Of a stretch of 30,869 bases of DNA, positions 15,164 through 22,914 are shown piece after piece (within the stretch, counting starts at the first letter, position 1; the number at the start of each line of letters is the position of its first letter). A program made the translations under genes and the position numbers. The notes below the pieces were generated by a model. The model made no database searches. It was given only the letters and a program-made list of their open reading frames with translations, and was not told where the DNA came from. The stretch is from an uncultured Oscillospiraceae bacterium. GTDB taxonomy: Bacteria; Bacillota; Clostridia; Oscillospirales; Acutalibacteraceae. The DNA lies in NCBI GenBank assembly GCA_905193225.1, contig CAJJNV010000024.1:1-30869 (forward strand), read 5' to 3'.

Positions 15164-16027
15164 TCATTTCCGACTGCCCTTTTCAAAATCGCTTTCTATT
15201 TCCCACAGCTCCTCACCGGAGATGATGGAATTAACCTCCCCGCCGATGAAAAAGATGTACATACAGACATACAGCCAAAGCATAATGAGGATAATTGATG
15301 TAAGGCTGCCGTATACATATGAATTCCCCGCCAAATGGTCGATATAGAAGGAATAAAACCAGGAATATCCCAGCCATCCGAGAGCCGACAGCACCGCTCC
15401 CGGCAGCTGACTTTTAATTGTTGCTTTTCTTTTGGGAACGATGAGATAAACAAGTCCGAAAAGCACAGTTAGCAGCATAAGTTTTCCCAAAAAGCTGACT
15501 ATGCGATATATAACAGTAAAAAATAGATTTTCGGGAAGGCGGCTTTTCAAAAGGCTTGAAAGCATTCCTCCTCCGAATATGAAAATAAGGGTCAGCACGA
15601 TGTACACAACAAAGCCGATTGTATACCCAACCGAAACCAGCCTTATTTCAAGGAAATTGCGCTTTTCATCTATTTTATAGATAAAGTTAAGGCCTCGCAT
15701 AATGGAGGTAACGCCCTTTGAAGCCGCCCACAGCAGCACCGCCGCCGAAATTGAAATTATGGCCACCGAATTGCCCGAGCATATTTCTTTTATTATGTTT
15801 TCCATATATTCCATAACCGTGCGGGGAAAGATGTCAAGAACGGTATACATCATATCGGCGCTGATGAAGGGTATTTTTTCGAGCACCGAAACAATGAGCA
15901 CCAAAAAAGGAAATGCCGAGATAATTATAAAGAAGGCCGTCTGAGCCGAGAAGGCCGCCACCGCATCGTGGGTTATCTTTTTTCCGAAAAGACTAAAGGC
16001 TTTATAAATTGCCTTTATATACCGCAT
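15164..16027 (-). CDS. YihY/BrkB family integral membrane protein
   Basis: A 287-aa inner-membrane protein of the YihY/UPF0761 (BrkB, formerly 'ribonuclease BN') family, with about six membrane helices. Family features include the early AFSAQTAFFIIISAFPFLVL helix, the LLWAASKGVTSIMRGLNFIY segment and the late LPGAVLSALGWLGYSWFYSFY and YGSLTSIILIMLWLY helices. A charged C-terminal tail (EIESDFEKGSRK) follows. Its molecular function is not established; the old RNase label is an error from the literature. ATG 16027 has a strong GGAGGTGAGG ribosome-binding site. A TGATATTAT extended -10-like site at 16067-16074 may be its promoter. No terminator was seen after its stop. Confidence 0.88.
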   Translation of the reverse strand: MRYIKAIYKAFSLFGKKITHDAVAAFSAQTAFFIIISAFPFLVLIVSVLEKIPFISADMMYTVLDIFPRTVMEYMENIIKEICSGNSVAIISISAAVLLWAASKGVTSIMRGLNFIYKIDEKRNFLEIRLVSVGYTIGFVVYIVLTLIFIFGGGMLSSLLKSRLPENLFFTVIYRIVSFLGKLMLLTVLFGLVYLIVPKRKATIKSQLPGAVLSALGWLGYSWFYSFYIDHLAGNSYVYGSLTSIILIMLWLYVCMYIFFIGGEVNSIISGEELWEIESDFEKGSRK

Positions 16028-16133
16028 TACCTCACCTCCGTTTGATCGGACACCAATTACTTAAATATAATATCACATATAAAAGAAAAACACAAAGGTC
16101 AAAAAAATATTTTTAAAAATTTTAATTTTCCTA

Positions 16134-16162
16134 TTGATTTTTTGCTTCGTATTAGGTATAAT
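16134..16162 (+). promoter_or_regulatory. Promoter of tRNA-Ser
   Basis: TTGATT (16134-16139), a 17-base spacer and TATAAT (16157-16162), ending 23 bases before the tRNA 5' end. Confidence 0.8.
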
Positions 16163-16185
16163 AGCAAGGTCGATTGACAAGACAC

Positions 16186-16278
16186 GGAGAAATGTCCGAG
16201 CTGGTCGAAGGAGCACGATTGGAAATCGTGTATACGGCTACAACCGTATCTGGGGTTCGAATCCCCATTTCTCCGCCA
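16186..16278 (+). tRNA. tRNA-Ser (anticodon GGA)
   Basis: A 93-nt tRNA with acceptor GGAGAAA/TTTCTCC, anticodon stem CACGA/TCGTG around TTGGAAA (anticodon GGA), and the long variable arm typical of serine tRNAs (ATACGG/CCGTAT). It also has T arm TGGGG/CCCCA, G73 and encoded CCA. It reads the UCC and UCU codons. Confidence 0.96.
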
Positions 16279-16279
16279 A

Positions 16280-16325
16280 AAGAGAAACGGCAATTTTCGA
16301 AAGAGAGTTGTCGTTTCTTTTTGTT
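16280..16325 (+). terminator. Terminator of tRNA-Ser
   Basis: AGAGAAACGGCAA pairs with TTGTCGTTTCT (one mismatch) and is followed by TTTTTG. The stem sequence closely matches the tRNA-His terminator at 11755-11798. From 16326 to 16442 I see nothing else. Confidence 0.85.
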
Positions 16326-16442
16326 TTCACGAAGCCTATTAAGAATTTCGTACAGATAAAAAAATGCGGTATATACATAAAATTTTCCTTAAAGGAATGT
16401 CGATAATATTTTTCATAATAAATATTATGCAAGCAAGCACAC

Positions 16443-16477
16443 AAAAAAACGAGCCCGATTTTTTCTCGGGCTCGTTT
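16443..16477 (-). terminator. Terminator of the cmk-plsC-ispH-rpsA series
   Basis: AAACGAGCCCGA (16447-16458) pairs perfectly with TCGGGCTCGTTT (16466-16477) around a 7-base loop. Seven Ts follow on the minus strand. It lies 35 bases after the rpsA stop. Confidence 0.95.
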
Positions 16478-16511
16478 TATATTACAGCTTTATGCTGCCG
16501 CGATTTCCGAA

Positions 16512-17756
16512 TTACTCAGCGGTTTCCTCTGCAGCAGCTTCCTCGGCAGGGGCTTCCTCTGCGGGAGCTTCTTCTCCGGCAGTTTCGGGCTCGGTAAGAG
16601 CCTTAATGGAAAGGCTGATGCGCTTTCTTTCGGTATCGATCTGGGTGATCTTAGCCTCAACCTCCTGGCCGATGGTCAGAACATCCTGGGGTTTTGCAAT
16701 GCGATCGTGGGAGATCTGAGAAATATGAATAAGTCCGTCGATTCCCTCGATGATGTTTGCAAATGCGCCGTAAGCGGTCATGCTGACGATCTTAACTTTG
16801 ACAACATCGCCTTCCTTGTAATCACGAAGGAAGATGCTCCAGGGATTATCCTCAGCTTTTTTGTATCCGAGCGAAACTCTGCGTTTCTCGGCGTCGAAGG
16901 ACTTAACATATACCTCGATAACATCGCCTACCGAAACAACCTCGGAAGGATTCTTGATGCGTCTCCAGGAAAGTTCGGAAATATGTACCATTCCGTCCAC
17001 TCCGCCGAGATCGACAAATGCGCCGTAAGAGGTGAGGGATTTTACCTTGCCGGTATAAACCTTTCCTTCCTCGATATTGTTCCAGAATTCAGCCTCCTGC
17101 TCTTTTCTCTCGTCGCGAAGAACCGAACGGATGGAGCCGACGGCACGATGACGCTGACGGTTGACCTCAAGAATACGGAATTTAACGGTCTGGTTGAGCA
17201 GATCCTCAAGAGAATCGCTGCGGGATGCGGTTGCCTGAGAAGCGGGGATGAATACGCGGATGCCTTTGCTCATAACCAGGATTCCGCCCTTGACCACCTC
17301 GGTAACCTTACCGGTGAGAATGTCGTCTGTTCCGGCAGAGGCGCAGAAATTTTCCCAAATGGCCGACGCGTCGTAACGCTTTTTGGAGAGCATTACGGTT
17401 CCTTCCTGATCATTCGTACGCATAACGATAAGGTCAAGTATATCTCCGACCTTAACTTCATCCTTTGCCTTAACGTCGGGATCGGCGGAATATTCGTCGA
17501 TGGGCACATATCCGGCGTGTTTTCTTCCGATATCAACCTGAATCTCGGTGGGGGTGACGGCAAGTACATAACCCTTAACATGCTGGTCGGTGCTCATATG
17601 GCTGAGCGAATACTCAAGAGCTTCCATATCCGACATTTCGTCAAAAGATTTCTCCGGGGCAGCGACAGGCGTCGATGCAGAGCTTTCCTGAGCCACCTCA
17701 CTTTCGGGATTGGTAGCAGGGGTTGCCTGCGTTTCCATGGTTTCTGCTGTTGTCAT
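16512..17756 (-). CDS. rpsA: Ribosomal protein S1 homologue, four S1 domains
   Basis: A 414-aa RNA-binding protein related to 30S protein S1, which helps mRNA bind the ribosome; in low-GC Gram-positives its role is less central than in E. coli. Four S1 (OB-fold) domains can be seen: about 58-126, 145-212, 230-300 and 315-386. The last two carry the classic SYGAFVDLGGVDGMVHISELS and AYGAFANIIEGIDGLIHISQIS cores. The first 45 residues are a Thr/Ala/Glu-rich disordered lead. The C-terminus is a low-complexity Ala/Glu tail built on EEAPAEEA. AAGGAGGAACTGCT precedes ATG 17756. The ATGA overlap with the ispH stop (17753-17756) shows translational coupling. Confidence 0.93.
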   Translation of the reverse strand: MTTAETMETQATPATNPESEVAQESSASTPVAAPEKSFDEMSDMEALEYSLSHMSTDQHVKGYVLAVTPTEIQVDIGRKHAGYVPIDEYSADPDVKAKDEVKVGDILDLIVMRTNDQEGTVMLSKKRYDASAIWENFCASAGTDDILTGKVTEVVKGGILVMSKGIRVFIPASQATASRSDSLEDLLNQTVKFRILEVNRQRHRAVGSIRSVLRDERKEQEAEFWNNIEEGKVYTGKVKSLTSYGAFVDLGGVDGMVHISELSWRRIKNPSEVVSVGDVIEVYVKSFDAEKRRVSLGYKKAEDNPWSIFLRDYKEGDVVKVKIVSMTAYGAFANIIEGIDGLIHISQISHDRIAKPQDVLTIGQEVEAKITQIDTERKRISLSIKALTEPETAGEEAPAEEAPAEEAAAEETAE

Positions 17757-18634
17757 AGCAGTTCCTCCTTGTTATCGACGGTGTCGATGATTTTTTTTGT
17801 TCTTTCAAGAACACTTTTTATAATCACAGCCGGCGTTGATGCACCGGCGGTAATTCCGATTTTGTTCCCGCTTTTTATAAGCTGCTCGTCAAGCTCGTCG
17901 GCCGTTTCGCAAAGAACGGTTCTGCAATTTTTTTGGCATATGTTTTTGAGCTTGGCGGTGTTGGAGCTTTGGCGGCCTCCGATTACTATCATAAGGTCGC
18001 TTTCGCGGGAGAGCTGTTCGGCCTCCTTTTGTCTTTTAGAGGTCGCATCACATATTGTATCAAAAATTTTTGCGTTTGTACATACCTTTTCGATAAATTT
18101 TTCGCTTTTTTTCCATAAAATCGAGTCAAAAGTGGTTTGAGAGACTGCCGTCACACTGTTTTTTTGATAATTTGGAATATTGTTCAGAATATTATGCAGT
18201 TCGTCAAGGTTTTCAAATACAAAAACAGGGGTAGCAGCAAATCCCATTATACCCTCCACTTCAGGATGGTTTTTATCCCCTGCGATGAGAATAATATCTC
18301 CCTTTGCAGACGCGTTTTCAACAATGCGATGTATTTTTTCCACAAAGGGACAGGTGGCGTCCTCATATTCGAGATTTCTTTTTTTCAGCTCGTCATACAC
18401 ACTTTTAGGTACCCCGTGGGAGCGTATGACCACCGTGCTTTCCTTCTCACAATCGCAAAGGGAATTTGCCACAGTCACGCCCTTCTTTTCAAGAGCGGCC
18501 ACCGCCTGGGGATTATGTATTATGGGACCTAAGGTGGTCACCTTTTTTCCGCTGTCTGCAAGCTCTTCGGCCAGCTTCATTGCGCGGCTCACGCCGAAAC
18601 AAAAGCCGGCGCTTTTTGCAACTTTTATGTCCAA
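17753..18634 (-). CDS. ispH: 4-hydroxy-3-methylbut-2-enyl diphosphate reductase
   Basis: A 293-aa iron-sulfur enzyme for the last step of the MEP isoprenoid pathway, reducing HMBPP to IPP and DMAPP. The three cluster ligands are C12 (GFCFG), C95 (ATCPF) and C195 (TICDATSKRQ). Active-site H40 (GPIIHN), H73 (RSHG), H123 and E125 (NHPEVEG) are all present, at the spacing of E. coli IspH. Translation appears to start at TTG 18634, with GGAG eight bases upstream and the family opening MDIKVAKSAGFC directly after. It overlaps rpsA by four bases. In several Clostridia these two are adjacent or fused, so the pairing is expected. Confidence 0.96.
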   Translation of the reverse strand: MDIKVAKSAGFCFGVSRAMKLAEELADSGKKVTTLGPIIHNPQAVAALEKKGVTVANSLCDCEKESTVVIRSHGVPKSVYDELKKRNLEYEDATCPFVEKIHRIVENASAKGDIILIAGDKNHPEVEGIMGFAATPVFVFENLDELHNILNNIPNYQKNSVTAVSQTTFDSILWKKSEKFIEKVCTNAKIFDTICDATSKRQKEAEQLSRESDLMIVIGGRQSSNTAKLKNICQKNCRTVLCETADELDEQLIKSGNKIGITAGASTPAVIIKSVLERTKKIIDTVDNKEELL

Positions 18635-18654
18635 GTTTAATTCTCCGATTAAGG

Positions 18655-18683
18655 TTATGATTATGGTTAATAATTATGATTAC
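18655..18683. repeat. Short direct repeats TTATGATTA in the ispH-plsC spacer
   Basis: TTATGATTA occurs at 18655-18663 and TTATGATTAC at 18674-18683. The same 10-mer occurs twice more at 20192-20201 and 20208-20217, in the spacer before cmk. The 169-bp spacer 18635-18803 holds no gene, and no clear promoter or terminator was found in it. Confidence 0.5.
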
Positions 18684-18803
18684 GTTTAATTCTTAAGTTC
18701 AAAGACGCGCTTTTATGTTACCGGCCGATTTTAATAGTATGCTTTAACACAACCGGCTGCTAAGTATAAAAGCCTTATGTCATTGCTCAATTTGCAGTTT
18801 GAT

Positions 18804-19415
18804 TTATTTATTTTGCTCGATAGCCTGAGCGATTGGTTCAAAAAGCTTTGCCGAAAGGTCTCTGAGCGCCCGACGGTCGCTCATTTCGATGGTTTGACCG
18901 TCGAGAGTAATCTGGTCGCATACCACGATTTTGGTCTTTTGAAAGGCCTTCATTTTCTGCCCCTTGGTCACAATAGCTACCGGCTGAGCGGGCACTCCCA
19001 TTTCGCACATAAGGAAGGAAATTCCCGATTTTGGACGGCCGAGTTGACCGCTTTTGGAACGGGTACCTTCGGGAAAAATGCAAAATGTCTTTCCCTCTTC
19101 GAGAATGTCGGCCGCTTTTTTAAGGCTGGCGGCACCATCTCCCCTTTTGACCGAAAATGCCCCCATTTTCTTTAAAAACCACGAAAAAAGCGCGTTTTTA
19201 AAAAGCTCATCCTTGGCCATAAAATTGAGCACCTTTTTGTTTCTGTGGGCAAGAATTATGAGATTTATTGGGTCGAGAAAGGAAATATGGTTTGCGTAGA
19301 TTATGATCTTATCCTGCTTTGCAAGCTTTTCTTCCCCGATAATTTCAAAGGGATAAAATATTTTCATAAACAGCCACACAAAAGGATAAAGAATTTTAAA
19401 CAAAAGACTATTCAA
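18804..19415 (-). CDS. plsC: 1-acyl-sn-glycerol-3-phosphate acyltransferase
   Basis: A 203-aa membrane-associated acyltransferase that adds the second acyl chain to lysophosphatidic acid, giving phosphatidic acid. The catalytic NHxxxxD motif is NHISFLD at 42-48. The phosphate-binding motif FPEGTRS is at 114-120, and VPAQPVAI is the later family block. The first 25 residues are hydrophobic and probably anchor it. The start is TTG 19415, with AGAGGG nine bases upstream. It follows cmk with a 55-bp gap and precedes ispH, a gene order common in Firmicutes. With the plsY-like gene at 6962 it covers both acylation steps of phosphatidic acid synthesis. Confidence 0.93.
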   Translation of the reverse strand: MNSLLFKILYPFVWLFMKIFYPFEIIGEEKLAKQDKIIIYANHISFLDPINLIILAHRNKKVLNFMAKDELFKNALFSWFLKKMGAFSVKRGDGAASLKKAADILEEGKTFCIFPEGTRSKSGQLGRPKSGISFLMCEMGVPAQPVAIVTKGQKMKAFQKTKIVVCDQITLDGQTIEMSDRRALRDLSAKLFEPIAQAIEQNK

Positions 19416-19470
19416 GGCTTTTCCCTCTTTTACAAATTTATATATTTCTGTGTTTTGTAAAATTCCCGCA

Positions 19471-20142
19471 TTATTGCAGCTCGATTTTGGATTTTATAAC
19501 ATCGAGAACAGCGGTTATTTCCTGCTCGAGTGTCATTTTATCGGTGTCCACTGTAATCGAATCCCCGGCGGGTTTTAAAGGCGCCACGGCACGGTTAGAA
19601 TCGTTATGATCCCTCTCATTAAGCTCGCGGAGCACATCGTCGAAATTCACATCCATACCCTTGCCCTTAAGCTCATTAAATCGACGCATGGCGCGGGCCT
19701 CCGGTGAAGCGGTCAGGAAAATTTTCACCTCGGCATCGGGCAATACCACCGTGCCGATATCCCGTCCGTCCATAACAACGCTGTGTTTTTTTGCGATGTC
19801 CCGCTGGGTGTTGAACAGGAACTTTCTCACCTCCGGGATGGCCGATACATTTGATGCAGCCATAGAAGCCTCGGGCGTTCTGATCTTCCCCGAAACATCC
19901 TGTCCGTTAACAAGCACCGACTGAACGCCTTTTTTAAATTCCAGCTCCACCGACAGACCGTTAAGCAGCGGAACGACCTGTTGCGCACTGTCTGTTTTTG
20001 CACCGTTTTCAAGAGCATATACTCCCACCGCCCTATAAAGAGCGCCGGTGTCCACATATATTATTTCAAGCTGTTTTGCCACAGCCTTTGCCACCGTGCT
20101 TTTTCCGGCGCCGCCGGGACCGTCTATTGCGATTTTAAACAT
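19471..20142 (-). CDS. cmk: (d)CMP kinase
   Basis: A 223-aa nucleoside monophosphate kinase that phosphorylates CMP and dCMP with ATP. The P-loop GPGGAGKST is at residues 8-16. VDTGALYRAVG (substrate region), MDGRDIGTVVLPDAEVKIFLTAS and the LNERDHNDSNRAVAPL segment (Arg-rich lid and CMP contacts) are all as in the family. I place the start at ATG 20142 because GGAGGAG lies just before it. An in-frame ATG 21 bases further up has its start codon upstream of that site and would add seven atypical residues. plsC follows closely. Confidence 0.95.
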   Translation of the reverse strand: MFKIAIDGPGGAGKSTVAKAVAKQLEIIYVDTGALYRAVGVYALENGAKTDSAQQVVPLLNGLSVELEFKKGVQSVLVNGQDVSGKIRTPEASMAASNVSAIPEVRKFLFNTQRDIAKKHSVVMDGRDIGTVVLPDAEVKIFLTASPEARAMRRFNELKGKGMDVNFDDVLRELNERDHNDSNRAVAPLKPAGDSITVDTDKMTLEQEITAVLDVIKSKIELQ

Positions 20143-20258
20143 ACTGTCTCCTCCGCAAAACAAAATTTATCTTAACCATAGCACACATACGTTATGATTA
20201 CTATGCGTTATGATTACAAATACAATGCTGATCATAACGTTTTATACGCTGTATTTCT

Positions 20259-21503
20259 TTACTGCGCTTTTTCAAAGCCTTCGGCCGCACGGACGGCGGT
20301 TGAAAAGGCTATCTGAAGATTGAATCCGCCGGTATATGCATCAACATCAAGCACTTCTCCGGCAAAAAACAATCCCTTGCACAGCTTAGACTGCATTGTT
20401 TTAGGGTCGATTTCTTTAACATCCACTCCGCCCGATGTGATTATGGCTTCCTCGATGGGACGCAGCTTTTTGACTGTAAGGGTCAGGTCCTTTAAAAGCT
20501 CGGCAAGGCCGTTTCGCTCGGCGGAAGTTATCTGATTGACCTTTTTGTCGGCAGGGATGTTTGAAAGCTCCACAACAATGGGAACAAGCTTTCTGGGCAG
20601 CAGTGCCGACAAACTGTTTGCAAAATCTCGGTTGAGATTTTCCGAAAAATCCCGTTCGATCCGTTTTTCAAGCTTTTTTTTGTCGAGGGCGGGCTTTAGA
20701 TCAATATGTATTTTAAATCTGTCCTTTTCAAAGGGACGCATATGCGCCGACCCGCTTAGAATGAGTGGCCCCGAAAGGCCGAAATGGGTAAAAAGCATTT
20801 CTCCGTTTTCGGAAAAAACGGTTTTCCCCTTTGCAGTGTCTTCAACATCCACCCTGACATTTTTAAGCGAAAGGCCCATTGCCTTTTTGCAAAAGCTCTC
20901 CTCGGTCTCCACGGGCACGAGAGATGGGGTCGGAGCGACAATCTTATGTCCCGCCTTTTTTGCTATCTTATAGCCGTCCCCCGTCGAGCCGGTCAGCGGA
21001 TAGGAAAGTCCTCCCGCAGCCACGAGTACATTTTTTCCGAAAAAGTCGCCGACATCGGTTTTAACGCCCTTTGCACTGCCATTCTTAATAATAAGGTCAG
21101 AAGCAGAAGCGTTTATGATTTTTGCGCCTTTGGCAAATCGGCAGAGAGCGTCCACAATATCCACAGCCCTGTCCGAAACGGGAAAAACACGGTTGCCACG
21201 CTCGGTTTTAAGGGGTACGCCGAGGGATTCAAAAAGCTCCATTGTATCGGCCGAGTTAAATCCGTAAAAGGCGCTGTATAAAAACCGATTGTTTTTAGTC
21301 ACCGAGGAAATAAGGGTCTGCACGTCGCAGTTGTTGGTGACGTTGCACCGTCCCTTTCCGGTTATTAAGACCTTTCGAGCGGGACGAGAATTTTTTTCAA
21401 TCACAAGGGTGTTAAGCCCCCGCTTTGCGGAAAAACCGGCGGCTGTAAGACCTGCCGCACCGCCGCCGATTATTATTACATCATAGATCATATTTTCGCT
21501 CAT
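20259..21503 (-). CDS. HI0933/BaiN-type FAD-dependent oxidoreductase
   Basis: A 414-aa flavoprotein of the HI0933 family, annotated variously as 'aminoacetone oxidase family FAD-binding enzyme' or BaiN-like. The dinucleotide fold GGGAAGLTAA starts near residue 13 and is followed by an acidic strand end (VIEKNSRPARK) and the family-defining KVLITGKGRCNVTN. AAGGLSYPLTGSTGDGY and the C-terminal FFAGEVLDVDAYTGGFNLQ (FAD closure) are also conserved. The substrate is not established for most members. ATGA overlap with the upstream membrane gene (21500-21503) means coupling. Its position upstream of cmk is common in Clostridia, and a shared function is not known. Confidence 0.9.
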   Translation of the reverse strand: MSENMIYDVIIIGGGAAGLTAAGFSAKRGLNTLVIEKNSRPARKVLITGKGRCNVTNNCDVQTLISSVTKNNRFLYSAFYGFNSADTMELFESLGVPLKTERGNRVFPVSDRAVDIVDALCRFAKGAKIINASASDLIIKNGSAKGVKTDVGDFFGKNVLVAAGGLSYPLTGSTGDGYKIAKKAGHKIVAPTPSLVPVETEESFCKKAMGLSLKNVRVDVEDTAKGKTVFSENGEMLFTHFGLSGPLILSGSAHMRPFEKDRFKIHIDLKPALDKKKLEKRIERDFSENLNRDFANSLSALLPRKLVPIVVELSNIPADKKVNQITSAERNGLAELLKDLTLTVKKLRPIEEAIITSGGVDVKEIDPKTMQSKLCKGLFFAGEVLDVDAYTGGFNLQIAFSTAVRAAEGFEKAQ

Positions 21504-22027
21504 TTCAAAAGCTTTAAAACGCGCTTGTGCATACCCTTCATATAGACCGTCACAAGCTGGGTAAGGGCCAGGTCATACGCAAAAAACATAACCTCACCCA
21601 TGGCAAGAAGTATTAAAGGCGTGTATTTTCCGAAGTCGCCCATTCCCTCCATAGGTATTCCGAAAAGCTTTATAATGACGAAATATGCAAGGGCCACGCA
21701 GGCCGTAAATGTGGCAAATTTGACGATGTATTCCACCGCGCGGGAGCGTATCTTTTCATAGTAGGATTTAAGTATCGGGTAAAAACCGAAAAAGCAGGTA
21801 AACATCATGGAAGATTCTTTTTCGCAAAAAAGCACCGAAAGAATTGCGGCGGTCACGAATCCGCCAAACGCCCATTTTGTTCCTATTTCTATCATAACCA
21901 CGCAGAAAACCGCTCCCGCAAGAGCAGGCAGTGCAAAGGTCAGATAGGGGAAATACGCTGCCAGCATTATAACCACCGAAAGAGCGGTCATAACACCGCA
22001 GAGAGCTACTTTTTTACTCTGTTTCAT
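21500..22027 (-). CDS. Small polytopic membrane protein, unknown function
   Basis: A 175-aa protein with about five hydrophobic helices: VALCGVMTALSVVIMLAAYF, ALPALAGAVFCVVMIEIG, a helix around AILSVLFCEK, FATFTACVALAYFVIIKLF and LILLAMGEVMFFAYDLAL. The opening (KKVALCGVMTALSVV) and the FFGFYPILKSYYEK segment resemble a conserved Firmicutes family with the general shape of ECF-transporter substrate-binding (S) components, but I cannot name a substrate. The C-terminus is basic. GAGGTG lies four bases before ATG 22027, a rather tight spacing. It overlaps the flavoprotein gene by four bases and is first in that series. Confidence 0.6.
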   Translation of the reverse strand: MKQSKKVALCGVMTALSVVIMLAAYFPYLTFALPALAGAVFCVVMIEIGTKWAFGGFVTAAILSVLFCEKESSMMFTCFFGFYPILKSYYEKIRSRAVEYIVKFATFTACVALAYFVIIKLFGIPMEGMGDFGKYTPLILLAMGEVMFFAYDLALTQLVTVYMKGMHKRVLKLLK

Positions 22028-22050
22028 ATAACACCTCTAACAAATGCCTT

Positions 22051-22118
22051 GTCGACAAAACACCCTACGGTTTCCCTCGTCTGTTTTGACCCATGGCATT
22101 GCATTCATTGCCAGAATT
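22051..22118 (+). repeat. Degenerate relative of one end of the 275-bp repeat
   Basis: AACACC.TACGGTTTC.CTCGTC, then TGGCAT....TTCAT, occurs here in the same order and spacing as near the left end of copy A (8838). It occupies most of the 137-bp spacer between the dnaJ-like gene and the small membrane-protein gene. Confidence 0.4.
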
Positions 22119-22164
22119 CTCCGGGCGAACTCCGCTTACTTAGATCGGCAGCATTCGCGTTTCT

Positions 22165-22797
22165 TCAGCAACAGGGAATAAGGTCGCCGCCCATACATTC
22201 GCAGCAGCAGTCGGCACAGATAAGCGACGAGCAAACATCGCATCCCGAGCAGCCACCGCCGCCGTTTCCGGTACGGTAGGCTCTGCCGGTGCGCTGACGG
22301 CTGATGTGGTCGAGGGCCGATCGGTATTCGCTGTTTTGCGGATCCATTCTCACCGCAGTTGCGAAGCTTGTATATGCGTCGTCAAACCAGCCTCTGCGAT
22401 GAAGCACCGAGCCGTTAAGGAAGTACCATTCGGCATTCCTTTTTTCCACCGGCACACCGTCAAGCAGGGTCTGAGCGTCGTCAAGTCTTCCACCCATAAT
22501 AAGGTTTCTCACATCGGCAAAATCGGTTCCGCCTCCTGTGCTGCCTGCGCCGTATCCGTTGCCGCCGTAGCTGTTATATCCGGAATATGAACCGCCGTAT
22601 CCGCCGGATTTACGTTCGGCGATTATGGCGTCGTATGCCTCGTTTATCTCCTTCATTTTGTCCTGAGCAAGATCGGAAAGAGGATTTCCCGAATAGTTAT
22701 CGGGATGATATTTCCTTGCAAGGGCGCGATAGGCCTCTTTAATCTGATCGTCGGTTGCATCTCTCGGCACGCCGAGTATCGAATAGGGGTCGTTCAT
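22165..22797 (-). CDS. J-domain protein with Gly/Tyr linker and Cys-rich tail
   Basis: A 210-aa DnaJ-like protein. The J domain is residues 1-65, with the HPD motif at 31-33 that stimulates Hsp70 (DnaK) ATPase. A linker rich in Gly, Tyr and Ser (about 68-92) follows. Residues about 95-168 look like two or three TPR-type helix pairs (DDAQTLLDGVP, AEWYFLNGSVLHRRGWFDDAYTSF, ATAVRMDPQN). The last 28 residues contain ten cysteines (CSGCDVC, CADCCCEC, PCC), enough to bind zinc or another metal, but this is not the central zinc finger of true DnaJ. It is therefore a specialised type III J protein, not the main chaperone. AAAGGAG before ATG 22797 is strong. It follows the DUF5685-like gene by 117 bp. 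Confidence 0.85.
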   Translation of the reverse strand: MNDPYSILGVPRDATDDQIKEAYRALARKYHPDNYSGNPLSDLAQDKMKEINEAYDAIIAERKSGGYGGSYSGYNSYGGNGYGAGSTGGGTDFADVRNLIMGGRLDDAQTLLDGVPVEKRNAEWYFLNGSVLHRRGWFDDAYTSFATAVRMDPQNSEYRSALDHISRQRTGRAYRTGNGGGGCSGCDVCSSLICADCCCECMGGDLIPCC

Positions 22798-22914
22798 TTT
22801 GTTTCTCCTTTCATTTCAAGGAATCATTTGATTTTCAAAAAATGCGGTAGGTTAAAAACCTTAACTTCAAAAACTTTTTTTAAAAGAACTTTAAAAATTT
22901 TATTATTCAAAAAA

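Noticed and set aside
16707..18140. Plus-strand open frame of 477 codons opposite rpsA and ispH
   Set aside because: It crosses two well-supported genes on the other strand and shows no domain or ribosome-binding site.
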